Assembly: GCA_002383485.1 (NCBI GenBank) | Contig: DFYY01000039.1 | Coordinates: forward strand, 1-46,633 | Source: Bacteroidales bacterium UBA4070 | GTDB lineage: Bacteria > Bacteroidota > Bacteroidia > Bacteroidales > VadinHA17 | DNA: 46,633 nt | Reading direction: 5' to 3' | Part shown: piece after piece, positions 26,283 through 37,500 of the stretch | Numbering within the stretch: the first letter of the stretch is position 1 | Layout: every line of letters begins with the position of its first letter | Made by a program: the position numbers and the translations under genes | The notes under the pieces: model-generated | Database searches by the model: none | What the model saw: the letters and a program-made list of their open reading frames with translations, nothing else | What the model was told of the DNA's origin: nothing

Positions 26283-29200
26283 TTGCTTTTCAACATGTTG
26301 AAGAATTGTCTTATAACAGTCCTGTTTTTATTGATCAATATAAATCTTGGAGCCTCCTTCAGTAGTAATGTCCATTCTATTTCAAAAAGGGAGGGCCTGT
26401 CAAATGGCGCTGTAAATACAATCATAAAAGACTCTGAAGGGTACATCTGGTTCGGAACATGGAACGGACTTAACCGCTATGACGGCAGTAGTATTGTAAG
26501 CTATCTGCCAGATGGCAGCCCTTGTTCAATTCATAATCATGTTATCCGCGAAATCTATCCTTCCTCCACCGGCCATATCTGGATGCTAACCAATAAAGGA
26601 ATAAGCCTTTATGATAATATTCAGAATCGGTTTTATTCCTTTTTCACCCAGGAGCCCGGGCAGATAAATTATGAAACCGACATTTCTCTCAGTCACTCAG
26701 ACGAAAACGGTACAATAGCATCTGTCTTTGGACAGGGTATTTTCCGATATGACACTACAAAAAAAGAATTTGTTAGGCTTGGTTTTAATCTGGCCTCATA
26801 TCCGGTTTCACAAACTGTAAGACGAATTCATCTTATTGGCAGTGAATCTTTTTGCATAACCTCCTCCGGTCAGCTGCTTAAAATCTCAGGTAACAATCTT
26901 GATCCTGTGCTGCAATTACCACCAGACGTAACTTTCTTTAAGTCCTCAGCAATGGTAATCGATGACCACCCTTTTATTCTGATAACACAACGGGCCGCTT
27001 CTGCCTTAATGATAGATATTGACAGGGAAGAGGTCAGTCAACTCTATATCCCTGATGATATTATTACTTCATTCTCGCTTTCAAAAGATAAGAAGAGTAT
27101 ATGGACAGGTACTGAGAAAGGTGAAATTTATCGTTTTAATATTACATCCCGAAGATTTGAAAAACTCAGCCTATTATCGGATATGTTTATTAGTAATCCC
27201 ATTGCTACCAGGATATTAAGCATCTATGAGACTGACCAGGAAATTCTATGGATTGGAACGGACGGGAATGCTGTGTTTAACCTGAATCTTTTTGAATTCC
27301 CATATAAAAGTCTTCCTTCAGAACGGTTATCGTATCCAATAGTCAGGTGTATTCTGGTTACCCAAAAAGATGATATCCTCATTGGGACAAAAGGAGGAGG
27401 AATAGACATTTTTGATTCCGGAGGGAAGCGTATAGGAGTAATATCCGTTAAAAACGGTTTGAGTAACAATTCTGTTCTATCGCTCCACGAGCGGCAGGAT
27501 GGTTCAATATGGGTTGGAACAGATGGGAATGGAGTTGATATAATATCTCCGGATTATAAGCATATAAGTAATTTCCCGGGCTACTTCGATATCAGTACCA
27601 CTCCGGGCTTCGCTTCGGTCTACAGTATCATTGAAGATAATGACAACCGCCTATATTTGGGTACCAGCGGATTTGGTGTTATAATGATTGAATTTGACAA
27701 AAACAATGTTTCCGTTCCGGTAAGTTACGAACAGCTACGACTTGATAAGAATTTCAATGTAAGCGGAGAACAAAAACAAATTGTTTACGCACTGACATCT
27801 GAAAGACCAGGTGTAATATGGGTAGGAACAAGGGGGTTAGGTGTTTTCCGCTACAACACTATTACCAAGCGTACAATGGCAAAATACAGCACATTGACTC
27901 ACCCACGCCTTGTCAATAACGATGACATACTCTCTTTATTGGTAGACGAAAACAGAAAAATATGGATCGGCAGCAGTGGCGGTATTTTTGGCCTTGCGCT
28001 GATCGGAAATGACTCTATTGAAGTCCCGGAATTAAACTTCAGTGCATACATGTCAGATGCAACCATCCACGCCATGCAGCAAGACAAACAGGGTAATTTA
28101 TGGGTTACAACAAATCATGGACTTTCATGCATTGATATTCTTAAAGGAAATGTCAGGAGTTTTACCGTGAATGATGGACTGATAAATTATGAATACAGCG
28201 ATGGCGCTTCCTATTTTGATCATTCAACAAATCAGCTATATGTAGGAGGCACTGTGGGTGTGGATATAATTCAGACTGATAAGATCAGGTTTTCTTCCTT
28301 CTTCCCTCCCATTGCCATTAATGACCTGTACATCAGTAATCAACCCGTTGAAATTGGTGAAGAGAGTGTGCTTACAAGTTGCATCAACTATCAAAAGAAA
28401 CTGGTTCTAAGGTATAATCAGAATGCTTTGACTTTCTATGTATCACCACTTGTTTATTGGGGAAAAGAACGTCACCTTATTTCTTACAGGCTCATTAACT
28501 TTAATGATAATTGGGTTACTAATTTGCCCGGGCAGGGTATCAATTTCACCAATCTCTCACCTGGCAACTACAGATTACAACTGCGTGTAAGTGATGAGAA
28601 TGGGAACTGGTCAGAAGAAATCAGGGAGATAGATGTCCTTATTAAACCACCTTTCTGGAGAACAACAGTGGCATTCGCTGTATATTTTCTCCTTATAATA
28701 GGTATACAGTTTTTTATTATTTATTCTTCCCGCAAAAAGGAAGCGAGGAAAAAGGAGGCACTGCTCCTTGAATTCAAACAGAAAAAGGAAGAAGAACTTC
28801 AAAGTTACAAAATAGAGTTTTTTACCAACGTAGCTCATGAGTTTCGCACACCTCTTACCCTTATAACATCACACATACAGGCTCTGCTTGAAGAGACACA
28901 TAATTCAGAAGTAAATTCCCGACTTTTAAAGGTTTACAAAAACAGTATCAAACTTCAGAAATTAGTGCTGGAAATAATGCAGTTCAGGAAATTGGAGAAA
29001 GGAAAGGAACCTTTGAATATCGAGGTTACAAAACCAGTTGAACTGATCCGCGATGTTATATCAGATCTTGAACTTCCGGCTCAAAAAAGAAATATTCTTT
29101 GTGAGGTTATAGCATCCGATCCTGATATTGTCTTCAAAACAGATGCAGATAAGTTCCAGCGTATCTTTACCAATTTAATCTCAAATGCTATAAAATATAA

Positions 29201-30353
29201 CAAACCAGGAGGTTTTGTCAGAGTCTTTATAAGTCTGAAAGATTCTCTTCTTACAGTCGAAATTGAAGACAGTGGTATTGGAATAAGCTCCGAATATCAG
29301 CAAAAAGTTTTTGAACCTTTTGGGATATCATCAGCCAAAAACAAAATGAGTTTTCCGGCATACAGATCCACCGGTCTAGGGTTGGCTGTAACAAAAGGTC
29401 TTGTGGAATTATTGAAAGGAACGATAAAATTTGAGAGTGCCATATCCGAAGGAACAAAATTCATCTGTCTATTTCCTGATGCACATCAGATTAACCCGAG
29501 AATACTTATCAGAGTGCCGGCAGATGATTCGGAGATAAATAGTTTTATCGATGAAGCCAGGCAGGAAATGCCATATGAAAATGCCGAAAAAGCAGCGGAT
29601 AAACCGCATCTTCTCCTGGTAGATGATGATCCTGAAATACTGAGTCTCTTGAATGATTTCCTTCCTGAATACTATATTTCATATGCTGAAAACGGTGTTG
29701 TTGCATATAATAAGATCTTGAATAATCCTCCGGACCTGATTATTTCTGATATAATGATGCCCGAAATGGATGGGATTGAACTCTGCTGCAAGATTCGCGA
29801 CAACTTTGTAACCAGTCATTTACCATTAATTCTCCTTACCGCAAAGGCTGAGATAGATGACAGGATAAAAGGATTAAGGGCCGGCGCAGACTCTTATATC
29901 CCAAAACCTTTTCATGCCGAACATTTGAAAGTACGTATTGAGAAGCTTCTGCAACAGAGGCAAAGTATCAGAAATCAATTTGGCAAAAAGGGAGATAATC
30001 CGGCCCTGGTGAAGAAAATCCCGGATCCATTTTTTCAAAAAATGTTAAGTTATATTGATGAAAATATTGATGATGAGACACTTTCATCTGAGAAACTATG
30101 TGACAAACTTGCCATAAGTAAATCAGCCCTGTATAACAAAACCAGGTCGGTTCTTGGCACTACCCCGCATAGCCTCATTAATCAGCGTCGCCTAAACAAG
30201 GTTATAACGCTACTTAAATCAACCTCTATGACAGTAAGCGAGATTATTGACCATACTGGTTTTACAAGCAGAACTTATTTCTATGATCTTTTTAATAAAT
30301 CCTATGGATGCTCTCCTTCTGAATACAGGATCAAATCATCTCAAACAGAATAA
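26283..30353 (+). CDS. Hybrid two-component system sensor/regulator (HTCS)
   Basis: This 1356-residue one-protein two-component system is typical of Bacteroidota PULs. In order: signal peptide (to about residue 25); a periplasmic sensor of Reg_prop beta-propeller repeats (IWFGTWNGLNRYDG, IWVGTDGNGVD and others) to about 680; a Y_Y_Y domain (about 700-785); a transmembrane helix (about 793-812); HisKA with phospho-acceptor His852 in NVAHEFRTPL; HATPase (DSGIGIS, STGLGLAV); a receiver domain with phospho-acceptor Asp1156 in ISDIMMPEMDG; and an AraC-type DNA-binding domain (about 1250-1350). It senses an oligosaccharide in the periplasm and activates the adjacent PUL. All key residues are present. 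A second Met at 26295 is an alternative start. Confidence 0.95.
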   Translation: MLFNMLKNCLITVLFLLININLGASFSSNVHSISKREGLSNGAVNTIIKDSEGYIWFGTWNGLNRYDGSSIVSYLPDGSPCSIHNHVIREIYPSSTGHIWMLTNKGISLYDNIQNRFYSFFTQEPGQINYETDISLSHSDENGTIASVFGQGIFRYDTTKKEFVRLGFNLASYPVSQTVRRIHLIGSESFCITSSGQLLKISGNNLDPVLQLPPDVTFFKSSAMVIDDHPFILITQRAASALMIDIDREEVSQLYIPDDIITSFSLSKDKKSIWTGTEKGEIYRFNITSRRFEKLSLLSDMFISNPIATRILSIYETDQEILWIGTDGNAVFNLNLFEFPYKSLPSERLSYPIVRCILVTQKDDILIGTKGGGIDIFDSGGKRIGVISVKNGLSNNSVLSLHERQDGSIWVGTDGNGVDIISPDYKHISNFPGYFDISTTPGFASVYSIIEDNDNRLYLGTSGFGVIMIEFDKNNVSVPVSYEQLRLDKNFNVSGEQKQIVYALTSERPGVIWVGTRGLGVFRYNTITKRTMAKYSTLTHPRLVNNDDILSLLVDENRKIWIGSSGGIFGLALIGNDSIEVPELNFSAYMSDATIHAMQQDKQGNLWVTTNHGLSCIDILKGNVRSFTVNDGLINYEYSDGASYFDHSTNQLYVGGTVGVDIIQTDKIRFSSFFPPIAINDLYISNQPVEIGEESVLTSCINYQKKLVLRYNQNALTFYVSPLVYWGKERHLISYRLINFNDNWVTNLPGQGINFTNLSPGNYRLQLRVSDENGNWSEEIREIDVLIKPPFWRTTVAFAVYFLLIIGIQFFIIYSSRKKEARKKEALLLEFKQKKEEELQSYKIEFFTNVAHEFRTPLTLITSHIQALLEETHNSEVNSRLLKVYKNSIKLQKLVLEIMQFRKLEKGKEPLNIEVTKPVELIRDVISDLELPAQKRNILCEVIASDPDIVFKTDADKFQRIFTNLISNAIKYNKPGGFVRVFISLKDSLLTVEIEDSGIGISSEYQQKVFEPFGISSAKNKMSFPAYRSTGLGLAVTKGLVELLKGTIKFESAISEGTKFICLFPDAHQINPRILIRVPADDSEINSFIDEARQEMPYENAEKAADKPHLLLVDDDPEILSLLNDFLPEYYISYAENGVVAYNKILNNPPDLIISDIMMPEMDGIELCCKIRDNFVTSHLPLILLTAKAEIDDRIKGLRAGADSYIPKPFHAEHLKVRIEKLLQQRQSIRNQFGKKGDNPALVKKIPDPFFQKMLSYIDENIDDETLSSEKLCDKLAISKSALYNKTRSVLGTTPHSLINQRRLNKVITLLKSTSMTVSEIIDHTGFTSRTYFYDLFNKSYGCSPSEYRIKSSQTE

Positions 30354-30494
30354 AACCGTCTAAGCATTTCTAAAGGGCATAAGGAACTCATCAATTTATC
30401 TGTTTTCCCACCCTAACTACTGCATTTGCCATATTTGGAAATATAACGGACAATATCAGCATCAGGGCGGACATCTCTTCAGACCATTAGGTAA

Positions 30495-30502
30495 TAACTT
30501 TG
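30495..30502 (+). promoter_or_regulatory. Possible -7 promoter element upstream of the GH130 gene
   Basis: TAACTTTG matches TAnnTTTG and lies 22 bases before the start codon at 30525. It sits in the 171-base gap between the HTCS and the first enzyme gene. It could start the whole PUL transcript. No clear -33 box. Confidence 0.35.
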
Positions 30503-30524
30503 TTTTATAAGTAAAAGAACGCTA

Positions 30525-31571
30525 ATGGACCTTGCTAAACGCTTTTCTGAAAACCCGCTCCTTCGTCCCTCTGATTTAAAACCATGTATTGAAGGAATGG
30601 AAATAGTATGCCTTCTCAACCCTGGCGTTTTCCTTTATGATGAAAAGATATGGTTACTCCTGAGAGTAGCTGAGAGGCCTAGACAAATTGAAAATAAAAT
30701 CAGTTTCCCTATATATAATAGTAACGGAGAAATTGAGATCCTAAGCTTTGATAAGGATGACCCCGATCTTGATGCTTCTGATCCGAGGGTAATCAACTAC
30801 AAAAAGAAAGATTATCTCACCACACTATCCTATTTACGGCTTGTCAACAGCATAGATGGTATTCATTTTAATGAACCGGAAGAGGGTTATTCTCCCATTT
30901 TCGGAAAAGGTAAGTTAGAGACCTTTGGCATTGAAGATTGCCGGGTTGCCAGTATGTCAGATGGATTCAGCCTTTCCTTTACCGAAGTCTCTGAGTTTGG
31001 AGTTGGGGTTGGCCTGATCAGAACCAATGACTGGAAAAACTTCAGTCGCTATGGTATGATTTTCCCGCCTCATAATAAAGATTGTGCACTTTTTGATGAA
31101 AAGATAAATGGGAAATACTATGCACTTCACCGTCCCAGCAGCCCGGAACTTGGCGGCAACTATATCTGGTTGGCCGAATCGCCCGATCTGATTCATTGGG
31201 GAAGGCATAAATGTATTGCCACTACCCGACCCGGATCATGGGATTCAGCCAGGATTGGCGCCGGGGCAGCACCCATCAGAACTGACAAAGGATGGCTTGA
31301 GATATATCACGGGGCAAACAAAGATCACCGTTATTGTCTTGGTGCTCTCCTCCTTGATATTAATGATCCTTCTATAGTACTTGCACGAAGCACAGACCCT
31401 ATTATGGAGCCCACCCAATTATATGAACAAACCGGGTTCTTCGGTAATGTGGTCTTTACCAATGGCCACTATGTAAAAGGAGATGACGTTGTTATGTATT
31501 ACGGAGCCAGTGACGAGGTGATTTGCGGTGCAAAACTTTCAATCTCTGCCATACTTTCAACATTAATCTAA
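30525..31571 (+). CDS. GH130 family beta-mannoside phosphorylase or hydrolase
   Basis: This 348-residue protein is a five-bladed beta-propeller of the GH130 type. No signal peptide is visible, so it is probably cytoplasmic. Family motifs include the general-acid region GIEDCRV (Asp138), NKDCALFDEKINGKYYALHR (about 183-202), and GAGAAPIRTDKGWLEIYHGA. Family members phosphorolyse beta-1,4-mannosyl bonds or hydrolyse/phosphorolyse beta-1,2-mannosides. The subgroup cannot be fixed by eye. It is followed 15 bases later by an MFS transporter, which suggests a mannose-containing di- or oligosaccharide is imported and then split inside the cell. Confidence 0.9.
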   Translation: MDLAKRFSENPLLRPSDLKPCIEGMEIVCLLNPGVFLYDEKIWLLLRVAERPRQIENKISFPIYNSNGEIEILSFDKDDPDLDASDPRVINYKKKDYLTTLSYLRLVNSIDGIHFNEPEEGYSPIFGKGKLETFGIEDCRVASMSDGFSLSFTEVSEFGVGVGLIRTNDWKNFSRYGMIFPPHNKDCALFDEKINGKYYALHRPSSPELGGNYIWLAESPDLIHWGRHKCIATTRPGSWDSARIGAGAAPIRTDKGWLEIYHGANKDHRYCLGALLLDINDPSIVLARSTDPIMEPTQLYEQTGFFGNVVFTNGHYVKGDDVVMYYGASDEVICGAKLSISAILSTLI

Positions 31572-31586
31572 CAGCAACCAACCAAA

Positions 31587-32840
31587 ATGATAGAAAAACT
31601 AACTACTGAATTTCGCTTTTTCCTTTCAAAACCGCTTAACATGCGGGTACTGCTTATTACAAATATGCTGTATTCCCTTGTGTTACCTGTTGTCGAGATT
31701 TTTATGGCTGCTTATATTATGCGATATTTTTCTGACACAAGTTACGTTGCCATTTTTCAGGTTGCCATGTACACGGGCATCATCATTACCTCTCTTACCA
31801 ATGGCTTCCTGATCAAAACTTTTAAAGTAGCCCATCTGTATAGTTTCGGAATATTGTTAAGCGGCCTGTCTATGGTTGGCATGATGTTCATAAAAGATAT
31901 CTCCATAGTTGGTTTAATAGTCTCAGGAACATTAATAGGAGCAGCATCAGGATTCTTCTGGACCAACCGTTACCTGATGGCATTGAATACAACGACGGAT
32001 GAAAACAGGAATTATTTTTTCGGACTCGAATCATTCTTCTTTACTGTTTCAAATATTTTTGTCCCACTTGCAATCGGAGCCTTACTGACCTCAATTGACG
32101 GGATGAATTTTCTTGGCATTACATTTGATATTTACAAGGGTTATCGCATTTTGACACTTATTGTGTTTGCCATTACAATTCTGGCCTGCTTCTCTCTTGC
32201 ACGTGGAAAATTTGCAAACCCGCTGCAGAAGGATTTTCTCTATTTCCGCTTCGACAGACTCTGGAACAAACAGATCTTACTCGCAGCACTCAAGGGATTG
32301 GTTCAGGGATTTCTTGTTACCGCTCCGGCCATGCTGATAATGAAATATGTAGGAAAGGAAGGTTCCCTGGGACTAATTCAGGGAATAAGCGGCGGATTGA
32401 CAGCAATTCTCATCTATTTGCTGGGCCGCTTTGCCAAACCCCAACACCGGATATACATTTTTGGTGTCGGTATAACAATTTTCCTCATAGGGACTATTAT
32501 CAACGGCATTGAGCTCTCAATGACAGGTGTGATTATTTTTGTACTGTGCAAGGTATTCTTTCAGCCTTTGCACGACCTTGCCTATTATCCCATTATGCTG
32601 AAGGTGATTGATGTTGTGTCAAAACGCGAAAACAGGAATGAATATGCATACATCCTTAATCACGAGTTTGGCCTCTATGCCGGCAGAGTTTTAGGACTGG
32701 GACTATTCATTTTACTGTCGCTAAATGTATCAGAGACATTTGCATTGCGCTTTGCACTAATTATCGTTGCATTGATTCAGATGATTTCAATTCCTCTGGC
32801 AAAAAACATTATGAAACAATCATACGAATACGAAAAATGA
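31587..32840 (+). CDS. MFS transporter
   Basis: This 417-residue inner-membrane protein has about twelve hydrophobic helices and the general layout of the major facilitator superfamily; no canonical sugar-type loop motif is obvious. Its place between a cytoplasmic GH130 gene and a lipoprotein gene in a PUL suggests import of a small saccharide from the periplasm. It overlaps the next gene by 4 bases (stop and start share ATGA), so translation is coupled. Confidence 0.82.
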   Translation: MIEKLTTEFRFFLSKPLNMRVLLITNMLYSLVLPVVEIFMAAYIMRYFSDTSYVAIFQVAMYTGIIITSLTNGFLIKTFKVAHLYSFGILLSGLSMVGMMFIKDISIVGLIVSGTLIGAASGFFWTNRYLMALNTTTDENRNYFFGLESFFFTVSNIFVPLAIGALLTSIDGMNFLGITFDIYKGYRILTLIVFAITILACFSLARGKFANPLQKDFLYFRFDRLWNKQILLAALKGLVQGFLVTAPAMLIMKYVGKEGSLGLIQGISGGLTAILIYLLGRFAKPQHRIYIFGVGITIFLIGTIINGIELSMTGVIIFVLCKVFFQPLHDLAYYPIMLKVIDVVSKRENRNEYAYILNHEFGLYAGRVLGLGLFILLSLNVSETFALRFALIIVALIQMISIPLAKNIMKQSYEYEK

Positions 32841-34558
32841 AAAAAGGTGCTATAATAATATTGCTAATTGTTGTTTTAGCTGCATCATATTCATGCAGCA
32901 CTCAAACAGGTGTCCCTGTGGCTCAGGTATCAGTTCTTCGTATTGATCAGATGCCCAATATTCCTCAACCACTGAATATCATTGACTGGGAGAAAAAAGC
33001 ACTGCAATTCGATAGTCTTGTCTTTGATTTTAACAGTAAAAGCTCCATCGTGCCTCTTATCTGGCTCGACAGTTCAAGACATAATATTGATCAGGTCACT
33101 TTTGGGTTATATACAGTTATTGGGGATGTGCGTCAGGGGCCGCAACACAACAATGGTGAATTTCATGAGGCGCTTACTTCCCTAAATGCATTGTTAAGTG
33201 CAGGGTTATCAGGTATTGACAAAACAAGTCAGCATGGATTCAATTTTGTTAAAATGGTCCAAAATTATTTTAACAGCGACAACAATTGGAACATAGTAAT
33301 GAATAATACCAATCCCGATGTTGCTATGCTTGGCGGTGGCTATGGCCGCGACTGGTGGTATGATGTTTTTCCCAATCTCCTGTACTATGGTGTCGCGGCA
33401 ATATATCCGGATGTTGAAAACACTGAATATATTCAACATTCAATTGCTGAACAGTTTTATAAAGCTGATTCTGTCCTGAACGGAGATTACGACTATTCAT
33501 ATTTTGATTATGCCCAGATGAAAGGTATGCATAATCAGGTACCCATGCAACAGGATGCTGCCGGAGGTCATGCATGGGTACTGTTATCGGCCTATTATAA
33601 ATTCGGGGATATACGCTATCTACAGGGAGCAAAAAATGCCACCCTTGCTCTCACAAATCAAAAGGAGAGCCGCTTTTATGAGGTGCTTCTACCTTTTGGT
33701 GTCTACACTGCCGCCAGATTGAATGCGGAATACGGAACTACATACGACATTGCCAGGTTATTAAATTTCACCTTCGACGGTTGTCAGTCAAAAGATGGCC
33801 GGTACGGTTGGGGCGTTATTGCAGAACAATGGGGTGATATGGATGTTTATGGTTTACAGGGCAGCATTACTGACGGAGGAGGATATGGATTCTTTATGAA
33901 CTCGGTTGTTATGGCCTGGCCATTAGTTCCTATGGTAAAATACGAACCTGAGTATGCCAAAGCAATCGGAAAATACATGTTGAACGCGGTAAATGCCTCA
34001 CGCCTCTTCTATCCTGACCAGATAGATGAAAAACACCAATGGCTGCCTGAATTGAAAGATATAACTAAAGGCATTATTGGTTACGAGGGTTTACGCAGAA
34101 CCGATGATATGAACAATCCTGCCCTCAAAGGGGTATCGCCTGTCGCCATAGGCGACGGGCCTAAATGGATAGCCGGCCAGCCCAGGGAATCAATGTTCAG
34201 TCTTTATAGTACATCTATTGCAGGTGTTTTTGGCGCTATAGTTCATACAACTGATGTAGAGGGAATTCTGGCACTCGATTGTAATGCCACTGATTTTTAT
34301 GCAGAAAACAAATACCCGGTCTCGCTATACTATAACCCTTATAATGAGACCAAGACAGTTACATATTTTTCAGAAGAGAAGATCGATTTGTTTGATAATA
34401 TCTCTAAGAAATATCTCTCACGTAACGCCGATGGCAATATAAGCCTTAAGATTCCAGCTGATGAAGCCATCCTTATTGTTGCCCTTCCTGCAGGAACACG
34501 CCTAAAAACCGATGGTCTGAAAGTAAAAGCCTGTAAGACGGTAATAGCCTATAAATAA
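32837..34558 (+). CDS. PUL lipoprotein of unrecognised family, probable glycan-active enzyme
   Basis: This 573-residue protein has a lipobox ending at Cys20 (LAASYSC). I do not recognise the family. The remainder is homologous to the first ~525 residues of the T9SS-secreted protein at 42970-46086. Shared landmarks are RIDxMP, the GIDK segment, RDWWYDVFPN (DDWWYDVMPN), YGxxTAARxNAxxGTxY, GWGxI, NASRLFY and TDFYxENxxPxxLYYNP. The helix-rich middle with repeated aromatic-acid motifs suggests an alpha/alpha-barrel like those of many glycosidases and lyases. It is probably attached to the outer membrane or periplasmic. Enzyme activity is inferred only from context. Confidence 0.7.
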   Translation: MKKGAIIILLIVVLAASYSCSTQTGVPVAQVSVLRIDQMPNIPQPLNIIDWEKKALQFDSLVFDFNSKSSIVPLIWLDSSRHNIDQVTFGLYTVIGDVRQGPQHNNGEFHEALTSLNALLSAGLSGIDKTSQHGFNFVKMVQNYFNSDNNWNIVMNNTNPDVAMLGGGYGRDWWYDVFPNLLYYGVAAIYPDVENTEYIQHSIAEQFYKADSVLNGDYDYSYFDYAQMKGMHNQVPMQQDAAGGHAWVLLSAYYKFGDIRYLQGAKNATLALTNQKESRFYEVLLPFGVYTAARLNAEYGTTYDIARLLNFTFDGCQSKDGRYGWGVIAEQWGDMDVYGLQGSITDGGGYGFFMNSVVMAWPLVPMVKYEPEYAKAIGKYMLNAVNASRLFYPDQIDEKHQWLPELKDITKGIIGYEGLRRTDDMNNPALKGVSPVAIGDGPKWIAGQPRESMFSLYSTSIAGVFGAIVHTTDVEGILALDCNATDFYAENKYPVSLYYNPYNETKTVTYFSEEKIDLFDNISKKYLSRNADGNISLKIPADEAILIVALPAGTRLKTDGLKVKACKTVIAYK

Positions 34559-34588
34559 AAAAATGTATAACCCCACTATACTGACATA

Positions 34589-37500
34589 ATGAAAAAAACA
34601 ATCTTTATTCTATTGATGCTTCTGACAGCAGCGCAGGTTTACGCGCAGAATGCTGTTGAAGGAACTGTAACGGATATCCGGACAGGAGAACTTCTGATTG
34701 GCGTTACAGTTAGTGTTAAAGGAACCACCTCAGGGACTGTCACGGACATCGACGGCCATTATCGTCTGGCGTCAGAAAAAGTGACACCTTCATCGGTAAT
34801 TGTTTATTCGTATATAGGATATACAACCATTGAAGAAACGCCGGGGAACAGGACGGTTATTGACGTCATGTTATCACCTTCACAGACTAATCTGGATGAA
34901 GTAGTTGTTATTGGTTACGGAACGACAAAAAAACGTAATGTTCTTGGAGCTGTCTCCACCGTTAGTACTTCGGATCTCACCAGGATTCCGGTTTCCGGGC
35001 TGGATCAAGCCTTGCAGGGCCGGGCTGCCGGGGTACAGGTTACCCAGAATACCGGTGCGCCGGGAGAAGGCGTTTCTGTTCGTATAAGGGGCTCAGGTTC
35101 AATAAATTCAAGCAATGATCCGCTTTACATTGTTGATGGAATGCCAACTACCGATGCGCTGAATATCATTTCTCCCGGAGATATAGAAACCATGACAGTT
35201 CTGAAGGATGCATCTGCCTCGGCTATCTATGGATCACGAGCCAATAATGGCGTAGTGTTGATTACAACAAAAAAGGGAATACAAGGGAAGGCAAAAGTGA
35301 CATACCACGGAGAATTTGGCTTCCAGCAAGCAGGAAGGATTACACCTATGGTAAACACAACCGATTATGTCACCATTTATAACGAAGCAGCAACAAATGA
35401 CAATTTCTACCTTCCTCCGGGTTTGCAACGGCTTCTCATTTCCTCTGAAGATGCCACAAACTTTGATAATGTTAACTATGTAAAAGAGTTGTTAAGGACA
35501 GCTCCGGTTAATTCCCATGAGCTATCAGTTTCCGGTGGTAATGAGACTTCCAATTATATCCTTTCCACCTCCTATTTTGACCAGAAAGGTATTATTAATA
35601 ACACGGGTTATACCCGTATTACAGCCCGACTGGATGCCAATACTGATGTAAACAAATGGTTAACCGTGGGAATGAGTATGCTTGCAGGTTTTTCGAACAA
35701 CGACATAATAGGAAGCTCAGGTGATGGTTACGGAGGAAATGGAGGAAGCGTGGTCCGTTATGCTTTTTTCCGCAATCCGGCTATCCCTATAAAATTCAGT
35801 GATGGCACCTATGTAGACCGGCCGGCTGAGTACTTCGGTGCACAAAAGTTTGATTCATTTCTCGGAGATGGTTATAACCCAATAGGTATGGCCGATTATG
35901 TTGACAATAACATTGAAAACGACAGCTACCTTGGTAAAGCCTACATGAAAATCAAACTCCTAAAGAATCTGATTTTTACTACCAATTTTGGAATGGACTA
36001 CCGTAACTCAACCACACGTCGTTTCGACCGTACCTGGGGAACGGATGACCGGATAAGTAATCCAAACAGTCTTAGTGTTGCCAATGGACGTTTTTCCAAC
36101 TGGACATTAAACAACCTTATAAACTACGAAATCAGCTTTGCAGAACTACATCATTTTTCTGCATTACTGGGATTCGAGGCAATTAAAAACGGAGGAAAGG
36201 CACTATATGCCACTGATATGAATTTCCCCATCCAACAGGATGAACTGATTTTTATAGGAAATGGCATAGGGATAAAAACCAGCTCCCAAAGTGAATGGAA
36301 CTCAACCCTGGCTTCTTTTTTTGGACGTTTCAACTATGATTACAATCAGAAATATTACCTGTCAACCACTATACGACGTGATGGCTCTTCACGATTCGCC
36401 GGCAATAATAAATGGGGTAATTTTTATTCTGTTTCATTCGGATGGGCATTAAAACAGGAAGAATTTCTGAAAAATGTCAGCTGGATTGAAAACCTGAAAT
36501 TCAGAGCAGGGTATGGTGCAATTGGCAACCAGGAAATTGGCCTTTATGCTGATAAAGACCGCATTTCCCCTTATTATAACTATCCATTTGGAGGAATATC
36601 CAACACAGGTTACGCACAAAGCTCACTGGGCAACGATAACCTCAAATGGGAAACCAGCTACCAGTACAATGCAGGAATTGATGCAGCACTTTGGAACGGA
36701 TCTTTTGCTTTCTCACTCGACTATTTTTATAAAGTAACGGAAGATATGCTTGTAAAAGCGTCTAACCCTCCGTCTGTAGGTTATGCTACTGCAGCCTGGA
36801 TCAACAGCGGATCAGTCTTAAATACAGGTTTTGAAATTGAAGCTACTTACCGCGGTAATAAAGGCGAATTTGAATATTCGGTAGGTGGTAATATAACATT
36901 ACTTCATAATGAAGTTCTTGAACTTGATGCTCCACTATATGGAGGATTGGTTGAAACAGGCGTTTATGCAACCAAAACAGAAGAAGGATATCCTATTGGT
37001 TCTTTTTACATGCTTGAAATGGAAGGAATATTCCAGAACGAGGCCGATGTTTTGCTTTCCCCTATTCAGGGAACAAACATCAGACCCGGGGATGTGAAAT
37101 TTAGAAATCAGAATGCCGGTTCAGTAATTGACAGTGACGACCGTGTACATCTGGGCAGCGCCATCCCAAAAATGTTTGCAGGTATCAACTTGTCAGCCAA
37201 CTACAAAAACTTTGACATAAGCATGTTTTTCCAGGGTTCTTATGGAAATAAAATCTATGTCCAGGTTAATCAGGATATCGAAGGTTTCTATCGCGGATTT
37301 ACTGTAACACAACGGGTCTTTGATGAAAGATGGACCGGGGAAGGGACTTCAAATACTCAGCCAAGACCTTCATGGACAGCAAAATCCAATAATGCGAGAC
37401 CTTCATCACGCTTTCTTGAAGACGGTTCGTACGTGAGGCTTAAAAACCTTCAGATTGGGTACACTCTTCATAAAAAAACACTGGACATATTAGGAATATC

